From Collinsella sp. (GTDB lineage: Bacteria > Actinomycetota > Coriobacteriia > Coriobacteriales > Coriobacteriaceae): a stretch of 64,000 nt of DNA. The stretch covers positions 1 through 64,000 of the forward strand of contig JAUMPM010000040.1 of the NCBI GenBank assembly GCA_031294825.1. The letters are read 5' to 3'. Below are positions 23,273 through 29,426 of the stretch, one piece after another (positions within the stretch are counted from its first letter, which is position 1; the number at the start of each line of letters is the position of its first letter). The notes under the pieces are model-generated. The model was not told where the DNA came from. It worked only from the letters and a program-made list of their open reading frames with translations, and made no database searches. A program made the position numbers and the translations under genes.

Positions 23273-24493
23273 ATGCATCTAGCCCGCCGCGCCTGGTGCC
23301 GAACGTATCAAACGGTTTTTCGCATCGCATTGCCGGTGCTGCCCTATACCGAGCCACGCATTCTGGAGCATGATGAGGATGTGCCCGCGGTGCTTCAAGA
23401 GCGTTCGATACAGCGGGTTCTTATCGTGACGGATCCCGGCATTGCCCGTCTGGGGCTCACGGCACCGCTCGAGACAGCGCTCGCGTCCAAGGGAATTGGC
23501 GCTGCGGTCTATGCCAAAACATCAGCGAATCCCACGGTCTCAAATGTGGAGGAAGCGGCGTCCCTGTATCGAGAGAGCGCCTGCCAGGCCATTATCGGCT
23601 TTGGCGGAGGATCGGCCATGGACTGCGCCAAGGGCGTGGGAGCGCGCATCGCGCAGCCAAACAAGCCCATCAACAAGATGCGCGGCCTACTGCGGATTCA
23701 TCGTCGCCTGCCGCTGCTCATCGCCGTTCCCACCACGGCAGGCACGGGAAGCGAGGTCACGCTTGCAGCGGTAATTACCGATGATGAGACACACTACAAG
23801 TACCCCATTAACGACTTTGTGCTTATCCCGCGCTTTGCGGTGCACGACCCCGAGTTTACGCGCGGCCTGCCCGCCTCCATTACGGGGCAGACGGGTATGG
23901 ACGCCCTGACGCATGCCGTCGAGGCCTTTATCGGGCGAAGCACCACGCCCTATACGCGCAAGATGGCGCGACAGGCGGTTCAGCTCATCCGCGACAATTT
24001 GTTCGAGGCCTATGAGCATGGCGACGACATGCGTGCGCGCCGCAATATGCTTTCGGCGGCGTATAAGGCGGGCGTTGCGTTTACCCGCTCCTATGTCGGA
24101 TATGTGCATGCCATCGCGCACAGCCTGGGCGGCCGATATGGAATTCCGCACGGTTTGGCCAACGCGACCATCCTGCCGCACATGCTTCGCGCTTATGGTG
24201 ACGCCGTCGCCCCTAAGCTTGCCGATCTTGCTCGCATGGCGGGCATTGCGCCGGCTACCGCGCAGGATGGTCTTGCGGCGGAGGCCTTTATCGATTGGGT
24301 CGACCGCATGAACGGGGCCCTGGGAATCCCCAAATATGTCTCAGGTATTCGCCGCTCCGACATTCCTGAGATGGCGGCACATGCCGATGCCGAGGCCAAT
24401 CCCCTGTACCCCGTTCCGCTTTTGATGGACCGCCTGGAGCTCGAGCATATGTACGAGGTCGTCGCGGGTGGTATGTTTGAGGATGAGAACTAG
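23273..24493 (+). CDS. Iron-containing alcohol dehydrogenase
   Basis: A 406-aa group III (Fe-dependent) alcohol dehydrogenase. The NAD(P)-binding half has GFGGGSAMDCAKG and PTTAGTGSEVT; the metal half has DALTHAVEAF, HAIAHSLGGRYGIPHG with the His ligands, and MNGALGIP. It interconverts an alcohol and an aldehyde. GAGGGAG precedes the ATG by 8 bases. An aldehyde dehydrogenase follows 8 bases downstream, so the pair can take an alcohol through aldehyde to acid or run in reverse during fermentation. The substrate is not evident. Confidence 0.92.
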   Translation: MHLARRAWCRTYQTVFRIALPVLPYTEPRILEHDEDVPAVLQERSIQRVLIVTDPGIARLGLTAPLETALASKGIGAAVYAKTSANPTVSNVEEAASLYRESACQAIIGFGGGSAMDCAKGVGARIAQPNKPINKMRGLLRIHRRLPLLIAVPTTAGTGSEVTLAAVITDDETHYKYPINDFVLIPRFAVHDPEFTRGLPASITGQTGMDALTHAVEAFIGRSTTPYTRKMARQAVQLIRDNLFEAYEHGDDMRARRNMLSAAYKAGVAFTRSYVGYVHAIAHSLGGRYGIPHGLANATILPHMLRAYGDAVAPKLADLARMAGIAPATAQDGLAAEAFIDWVDRMNGALGIPKYVSGIRRSDIPEMAAHADAEANPLYPVPLLMDRLELEHMYEVVAGGMFEDEN

Positions 24494-24501
24494 GAGGGTC
24501 C

Positions 24502-25881
24502 ATGAACACCGAGGAAATTGCGCGCATCGTCGGCGATCAGCGCGCCTACTTTAAGACGCACGCCACGTTTGATGTCGATGCTCGACGTCGCGCGCTCGCG
24601 AGTTTACGCGATGCGGTGCGGGCCCACGAGGCCGATATTGCCCATGCGCTTAAGACCGATTTGGGAAAGTCGCATGACGAGGCCTATATGTGCGAGATCG
24701 GCACGTCGCTTTCCGAGATTCGTCATCAGATCGCTCATGTGGCTCGATGGAGTCGTCCGCGCCTGCGTCCGTGTGACCTTGCCAATGCCGTGAGCGTGTG
24801 CAAAACGCAAGCCGTGCCCTATGGCGTCACGCTTATCATGGCGCCCTGGAACTATCCGTTTTTGCTGACGCTCGAGCCACTCGCCGGGGCTCTTGCCGCG
24901 GGCAATACCGTGGTCATCAAGCCGAGTGCCTATGCTCCGGCATCGAGCGCGGTGCTCAAGCAAATCTGTGAAGAGGCATTTGATCCGCGCCTGGTGACGG
25001 TTGTCGAGGGCGGGCGCGCCGAAAACGAAGCGCTGCTCGATGAGTGCTGGGACAAGATTTTCTTTACCGGTAGCGTTCCGGTCGGCAAGCTCGTCATGGA
25101 GCGCGCAAGCAAAAACCTTACGCCCGTGACGCTTGAGCTGGGCGGAAAGAGTCCCTGCATCGTGGATGCGACGGCAAACTTGAAGGTTGCGGCACGGCGT
25201 ATTGCCTTTGGTAAATGGCTCAACGTGGGGCAGACCTGCGTGGCGCCCGACTACCTGCTGGTCGATACGAGCGTGCATGACGAGCTGCTGAGCCTCATTA
25301 AGGATGAGGTCCGCCGTATGTTTGGCGACCATCCACTCGATAACGAGGATTACGGGCATATCGTCAACGCCAAACATTTTGCGCGCGTGCGCGGGCTGAT
25401 CGATCCCGATAAGGTCGTGCTGGGAGGTGCCGCGCGCGAGGCTTCGCTCAAGATTGAGCCGACGATTTTGGACGGCGTGGCCCCCGATGACGCCGTGATG
25501 CAGGAGGAAGTCTTCGGTCCCATCTTGCCGGTGCTGACGTTTGAGAGCCTAGACGAGGCCGAGACGTTTATTACGGATCGTCCGACGCCGCTGGCCCTGT
25601 ATATCTTTAGCCAGGACCGTGCGGCTCAGCAGCGCTTTGTGCGCTACGTGCCCTTTGGCGGCGGCTGCGTCAACGACACCATCATGCATTTGGCTACGAG
25701 CCATATGGGCTTTGGCGGCATGGGGGCGAGCGGTATGGGGCAGTACCATGGACGCGAGAGCTTCGATACGTTTAGCCACAAGAAGAGCATCGTGAACAAG
25801 GCAACCTGGCTGGACGTGCCGTTTCGGTATGCGCCCTACGCAAGCTGGAAGCACAAATTCGTGCGCATGTTTGTGCATTAG
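24502..25881 (+). CDS. Aldehyde dehydrogenase (class 3-like)
   Basis: A 459-aa NAD(P)-dependent aldehyde dehydrogenase. Clear blocks are MAPWNYPFLLTLEPLAGALA, FTGSVPVGKLVM, the glutamate in LELGGKSPCIVD, the catalytic cysteine in NVGQTCVAPDY, and EEVFGPILPV. The short length and the C-terminal region (GGMGASGMGQYHGRESFDTFSH) match class 3, fatty-aldehyde-type enzymes such as YwdH/AldH of Firmicutes. It is second in an operon with the Fe-dependent alcohol dehydrogenase. A strong hairpin begins 2 bases past the stop codon. Confidence 0.93.
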   Translation: MNTEEIARIVGDQRAYFKTHATFDVDARRRALASLRDAVRAHEADIAHALKTDLGKSHDEAYMCEIGTSLSEIRHQIAHVARWSRPRLRPCDLANAVSVCKTQAVPYGVTLIMAPWNYPFLLTLEPLAGALAAGNTVVIKPSAYAPASSAVLKQICEEAFDPRLVTVVEGGRAENEALLDECWDKIFFTGSVPVGKLVMERASKNLTPVTLELGGKSPCIVDATANLKVAARRIAFGKWLNVGQTCVAPDYLLVDTSVHDELLSLIKDEVRRMFGDHPLDNEDYGHIVNAKHFARVRGLIDPDKVVLGGAAREASLKIEPTILDGVAPDDAVMQEEVFGPILPVLTFESLDEAETFITDRPTPLALYIFSQDRAAQQRFVRYVPFGGGCVNDTIMHLATSHMGFGGMGASGMGQYHGRESFDTFSHKKSIVNKATWLDVPFRYAPYASWKHKFVRMFVH

Positions 25882-25882
25882 G

Positions 25883-25926
25883 AAATGGCAGGTAATACGA
25901 ACAAGTGTTCCTATTACCTGCCATTT
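25883..25926 (+). terminator. Long hairpin ending the adh-aldh operon
   Basis: A perfect 15-bp stem (25883-25897 with 25912-25926, core GGCAGGTAATA) with an inner GAAC / GTTC pair. No T-run follows, so it may act as an mRNA 3'-end stabiliser or a factor-dependent terminator. Confidence 0.55.
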
Positions 25927-25963
25927 ACGTTAGACTACTGCCATGGGGTACGGATGGGCCAAC

Positions 25964-25978
25964 TCCCTTTAGAAGGGA
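25964..25978 (+). promoter_or_regulatory. RBS-sequestering hairpin
   Basis: TCCCTT-TAG-AAGGGA: the right arm is the Shine-Dalgarno sequence of the peptide at 25985, so it is paired in the folded leader. Type I toxin mRNAs often hide their RBS this way. Confidence 0.55.
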
Positions 25979-25984
25979 ATTGGT

Positions 25985-26068
25985 ATGAACGTAAGCGATG
26001 TTATTTCGTTACTGGCGTTGTTAATCGCGGCTATCGAACTCGGCCTGTTTATCGGCCGAATGAAATAG
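25985..26068 (+). CDS. 27-aa hydrophobic peptide, candidate type I toxin
   Basis: A 27-residue open frame, starting MNVSDVISLLALLIAAIELG and ending FIGRMK, made of one predicted membrane helix with a basic end. AAGGGA lies 6 bases before the ATG and is sequestered by a 6-bp hairpin. On the minus strand a good promoter (26163-26191) points back across the gene, so an antisense RNA could overlap the end of the message. The combination of a tiny membrane peptide, a masked RBS and convergent antisense transcription is that of type I toxin-antitoxin loci. I do not recognise a named family. Coding status rests on these signals only. Confidence 0.5.
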   Translation: MNVSDVISLLALLIAAIELGLFIGRMK

Positions 26069-26162
26069 CCGCCCCCGCGTAAGCGAAGACGGCCACTTCT
26101 CACGATGTAAACGTGCACTGGAGTTGGCAAGACCCGCTGCAACGGGTGCCATCCGTGCCTCT

Positions 26163-26191
26163 ATCTTATCTGCAAGCGCTCTGTCTCGCAA
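26163..26191 (-). promoter_or_regulatory. Minus-strand promoter for a putative antisense RNA
   Basis: On the minus strand TTGCGA (26186-26191) and TAAGAT (26163-26168) are exactly 17 bases apart. Transcription would start near 26156 and run leftward through GC-rich hairpins into the 3' part of the 27-aa gene. No protein gene on this strand uses it. The rest of the gap from 26069 to 26303 holds no other clear feature. Confidence 0.45.
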
Positions 26192-26303
26192 GCGTTGCGG
26201 CAACTGGGTGAAAGGCGCGAGCGGGTGAATTCGTGTCCGCACGGGCCCGTAAACTTCTCAGTAAGGTTAAGCGCCGGTTTATCCGGTCGTTAGAGGAGTT
26301 GCC

Positions 26304-26630
26304 ATGTACGAGCCTTCACGTGTTCTTTTGTCGTTTCATATCGCAGGATTTCAGTATGCCGACGGTGCCTTGGTCCTGGGCGATCTTAAGGTCGGCGATA
26401 AGCTGACGCTGTGTGCCGAGCGCGATAATCCCCATGACCCCGAGGCGGTTGCGATCTATTACGGCAACACCAAGCTCGGCTATGTTCCGGGAAACGAGGT
26501 CGGTCCGCTGTCCTTGATGATGTATTACGGCCACGAGGACGTATTTGAGGTCCGTGTGCAGCAGATTGCTCCCGAGCGCAGCCCGTGGCATCAGGTGCGC
26601 GTTGGCCTCTATGTGGTGGATGCTCGCTAG
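26304..26630 (+). CDS. Stand-alone HIRAN-domain protein
   Basis: A 108-aa protein that is one HIRAN domain: FHIAGFQYADG, then LKVGDKLTLCAERDNPHDPEAVAIYYGNTKLGYVP. HIRAN domains, best known from HLTF and Rad5, bind DNA ends or damaged DNA; many bacteria have them as separate small proteins. TTAGAGGAG precedes the ATG. It is the first of three genes (HIRAN, small charged protein, metallophosphoesterase) in the same direction with short gaps, so a nucleic-acid repair or stress role for the set is a reasonable inference. Confidence 0.85.
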   Translation: MYEPSRVLLSFHIAGFQYADGALVLGDLKVGDKLTLCAERDNPHDPEAVAIYYGNTKLGYVPGNEVGPLSLMMYYGHEDVFEVRVQQIAPERSPWHQVRVGLYVVDAR

Positions 26631-26648
26631 CCGGCAATGGAGGCGGTC

Positions 26649-26828
26649 ATGTTTGATGACGATGATCTGTTTGATCTGACGGATGACCCGTTTGAGTGGG
26701 ATATGCTGCTCGATGACGATGAGCTGGAGCAGGACCGTAAGAAGCGGCAGGACAAGAACGCCTGGGGCGACGCTTCGAAAAAGCAAGACAAGCGCCGCCG
26801 CGGACTGTTCGGCGGGCTCTTTGGATAA
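26649..26828 (+). CDS. Small charged protein of unknown function
   Basis: A 59-aa protein with a strongly acidic first half (DDDDLFDLTDDPFEWDMLLDD) and a basic second half ending KKQDKRRRGLFGGLFG. The frame opens at ATG 26637, but GGAGG at 26639-26643 lies 5 bases before ATG 26649, so the latter is taken. It sits between the HIRAN and metallophosphoesterase genes, likely in the same transcript. No family recognised; the Gly-Leu-Phe tail could be a short peptide for binding a partner or membrane. Confidence 0.55.
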   Translation: MFDDDDLFDLTDDPFEWDMLLDDDELEQDRKKRQDKNAWGDASKKQDKRRRGLFGGLFG

Positions 26829-26894
26829 CCGTCGCATCGCTGCGTCTGTATACTTAGCACGAGTTGAACACGTTGCGAAATGAGGACAGAGACG

Positions 26895-27440
26895 ATGATG
26901 TGGTTTACCGCCGACCTGCACCTGGGTGATACGAATATCTTGCACGACATGGATCGACCGTTTGATTCGGTCGAGGAGATGAACCGCAAGGTCATCGACG
27001 CCATCAATGAGTGCGTGGCGGTGGATGATCGCCTCTATATTCTGGGTGACTTTACCTATCGTTTGCCCCTGGCGGAGGCGGTGCGCCTGCGCGAGCGTAT
27101 CGAATGCCAGAACGTGACGCTCATCCGTGGTAACCATGACGGCGACTGGGAAGATCCAGCTGCGCCTCAAATCTGGGATGACGTGCGTGATTATCTGGAG
27201 ATTGCTCCCGGCTATGCCAAGGGCCATCGCCTGGTTATGAGCCATTACCCCATGCTCAGCTGGAATGGCAAGGCGCGTGGCGCCATCATGCTGCACGGGC
27301 ATATCCACAGCAGGGGAGACCGCACCAACGCGCGCAACCGCGATCGCGAACGCCCCATCTTTCGCTACGATGTCGGCCTCGATGCCAACGACTACAAGCC
27401 CGTAAGCCGTGATCAAATCCTCGGCTTCTTTGGACTGTAA
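26895..27440 (+). CDS. Calcineurin-like metallophosphoesterase
   Basis: A 181-aa phosphoesterase. All dinuclear-metal motifs are visible: DLHLGD, GDFTY, RGNHDGDW, SHYPML and HGHIHSR. Family members cleave phosphodiesters or phosphomonoesters; this short type is close to the YfcE-like group and to phage-borne phosphoesterases. ATG 26895 has GAGGAC 7 bases upstream; the frame from 26880 lacks an RBS. It is last in the HIRAN set and followed by a hairpin and a terminator. Confidence 0.85.
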   Translation: MMWFTADLHLGDTNILHDMDRPFDSVEEMNRKVIDAINECVAVDDRLYILGDFTYRLPLAEAVRLRERIECQNVTLIRGNHDGDWEDPAAPQIWDDVRDYLEIAPGYAKGHRLVMSHYPMLSWNGKARGAIMLHGHIHSRGDRTNARNRDRERPIFRYDVGLDANDYKPVSRDQILGFFGL

Positions 27441-27460
27441 TTCTCGAACCGCGACACGAG

Positions 27461-27493
27461 CCACCGCAAAGGTGCCTGTCCCCTTTGTGGTGG
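27461..27493. repeat. CCTGTCCC-core palindrome (REP-like)
   Basis: CCACCGCAAAGG (27461-27472) and CCTTTGTGGTGG (27482-27493) form a 12-bp stem with one G/T pair around TGCCTGTCCC. The GGTGCCTGTCCCC motif resembles palindromes I associate with REP elements of Y1 transposases; a related hairpin is at 41359-41389. Confidence 0.45.
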
Positions 27494-27497
27494 TTCT

Positions 27498-27532
27498 GAC
27501 GCCGTTGCCATTATGGCGTCGGTGCCTTTTTT
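27498..27532 (+). terminator. Terminator of the HIRAN-phosphoesterase set
   Basis: GACGCC (27498-27503) pairs with GGCGTC (27515-27520); GGTGCC and six T residues follow. Confidence 0.55.
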
Positions 27533-27590
27533 GTCCGTGCGGCGCGGTAGAGTGTAGGCGGTTGAAATTTGCGTTCATCGAGGAGCTGCT

Positions 27591-29348
27591 ATGAATGAGA
27601 TCAAGTGCCCGCATTGTGGCGAAGTTTTTAAGGTCGACGCGTCCGGCTATGCGGATATCGTCAAGCAAGTGCGCAATGCCGAGTTTTCGCGCGACCTGGA
27701 TGAGCGTGTGAAGGCAGTTCAGCGCGAGGGCGAGCAGGCGCTGGAGCTTGAGCGCTCGCGTTCGACGGCTGCTCTGCAAAAGGCAGAGTCTCAGCGCAAT
27801 GCTCAGCTTGTCGAGCAGAAGAACGCTGCAGCTCAGCAGCTGGCACAAGAGGTTGCCAAGCGCGATGCTGAGCTTGCCGAGCTGCGCGCCAAGCTCGAGG
27901 GCGCTGCCACAGAGCGCGAGAGTGCAAGCCAGCGCGCGGCGGTTGAGGCCCGTGCCGACGCTCAAAAGGAAAATGCCGAGCTCCAGCGCGAGATCGACAA
28001 TTTGCGTGCGCAGTTGGGGCGCAAGGATGATGAAGCCAAGCTTGCCGAGTCGGCGGCGCGCAATGCTGCTCAAAATGATTTAGCTGCACGTGATGCTCAG
28101 ATTGCCGAGCTGCAGGCCAGGCTCGCCGCGGCGGACAAGGCCCAGGAGATGGCGCTTGCCGCTGCTGCGGCAGAGTCGCAGCGCGAGCTCGATGCTGCTC
28201 GCAGCGAGGCCGAGCGCGCGCTTGCTGACTACCGCGCGAAGGTACAAGAGAAGTTTTCCGCCGCAAAGGCACAGTCTGAGCAAGAGGCCGAGGGCCTGCG
28301 TGCCCAACTGCGCGAGCAGGAGCTGACGGCAAAAATGAACCTGTCAGAGGCAGTCGCTGCAGCGAATCGCGAGCGCGATGAGGCGCGTGCCAAACTGACG
28401 AGCGAACTGGCGGTGCGCGATTCTCGCGAGGAGCAAGCCAAGGCGGCACACGAGCTCGAGCTTGCGCAAGCCAAGCGCGCGAGCGATGACCTGATTCGCT
28501 ACAAGGATGAAGAGATCGAGCGCCTTAAGGACATGAAGGTCCGCCTGTCCACCAAGATGGTGGGCGAGTCGCTCGAGCAGCACTGCGAGACCGAGTTTAA
28601 CCGTCTGCGCATGACGGCATTTCCTAACGCGTACTTCGAGAAGGATAACGATGCGTCCGAGGGCACCAAGGGCGACTTTATCTTCCGCGAGTGCGATGCG
28701 AGCGGCAACGAGGTCATTTCGATTATGTTCGAGATGAAAAACGAGAACGACGAGACCGCGACCAAGCATAAAAACGAGGACTTCTTTAAGAAGCTCGATC
28801 ACGATCGTCGCCAGAAAGGCTGTGAGTACGCGGTGCTCTGCACGCTACTCGAGCCTGAGAGCGAGCTCTATAACGCGGGAATCGTGGACGTGAGCTATCG
28901 CTACGAGAAGATGTACGTGATTCGCCCACAGTTTTTCATTCCCATGATTACACTTCTTCGCAACGCCGCCATGGGTTCGCTGCGCTATAAGCAGGAGCTG
29001 GCGGAGTACAAACAGCAGAATATCGACGTCACGAACTTCGAAGCCAAGATGGAAAAGTTCAAGAACGACTTCGGCCGCAACTACGAGATCGCGAGCCGCA
29101 AGTTCCAAACGGCAATCGATGAGATCGACAAGACGATTAGCCATCTGCAGAAAACCAAGGAGGCGTTGCTGTCCTCCGAGAACAATCTGCGCCTAGCCAA
29201 CAAGAAGGCCGACGATCTTACCATTCGCAAGCTCACGTGGGGCAACAAGACCATGAAGGCAGCGTTTGACGAGGCGCGCGGGGCTGCGCCAGAGACAAAC
29301 GATGAGCCAGCCGAGGCGGATTCGTATGAGGTCGAGGATGCCGAGTAA
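27591..29348 (+). CDS. DUF2130 protein: coiled coil plus nuclease-like domain
   Basis: A 585-aa protein of the DUF2130 family. It opens with a CPHCG knuckle, continues with about 280 residues of Ala/Glu/Arg-rich coiled coil, and ends with the conserved globular part (TKMVGESLEQHCETEFNRLR onward). In that part KGDFIF (about residue 361) and FEMKNE (about residue 381) give the acid / E-x-K spacing of PD-(D/E)xK nucleases. A further coiled coil and an acidic tail close the protein. Function is unknown for the family; a structural nuclease or DNA-maintenance role is an inference. GAGGAG precedes the ATG. It converges with the helicase gene. Confidence 0.85.
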   Translation: MNEIKCPHCGEVFKVDASGYADIVKQVRNAEFSRDLDERVKAVQREGEQALELERSRSTAALQKAESQRNAQLVEQKNAAAQQLAQEVAKRDAELAELRAKLEGAATERESASQRAAVEARADAQKENAELQREIDNLRAQLGRKDDEAKLAESAARNAAQNDLAARDAQIAELQARLAAADKAQEMALAAAAAESQRELDAARSEAERALADYRAKVQEKFSAAKAQSEQEAEGLRAQLREQELTAKMNLSEAVAAANRERDEARAKLTSELAVRDSREEQAKAAHELELAQAKRASDDLIRYKDEEIERLKDMKVRLSTKMVGESLEQHCETEFNRLRMTAFPNAYFEKDNDASEGTKGDFIFRECDASGNEVISIMFEMKNENDETATKHKNEDFFKKLDHDRRQKGCEYAVLCTLLEPESELYNAGIVDVSYRYEKMYVIRPQFFIPMITLLRNAAMGSLRYKQELAEYKQQNIDVTNFEAKMEKFKNDFGRNYEIASRKFQTAIDEIDKTISHLQKTKEALLSSENNLRLANKKADDLTIRKLTWGNKTMKAAFDEARGAAPETNDEPAEADSYEVEDAE

Positions 29349-29367
29349 GGCATAGCATATAGTGCAA

Positions 29368-29405
29368 AAGCGGGGCCGCTGGCGATATTGCCAACGGCCC
29401 CGCTT
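29368..29405. terminator. Bidirectional terminator between DUF2130 and helicase genes
   Basis: AAGCGGGGCCG (29368-29378) pairs perfectly with CGGCCCCGCTT (29395-29405) around a loop that itself pairs (TGGC / GCCA). It lies between two convergent genes. Confidence 0.85.
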
Positions 29406-29426
29406 GTTTCGTTCCAGTATGTTCGG

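Noticed and set aside
26021..26242. 73-codon minus-strand frame across the candidate toxin region
   Set aside because: No RBS and no recognisable protein pattern; the strand is better explained by an antisense RNA.
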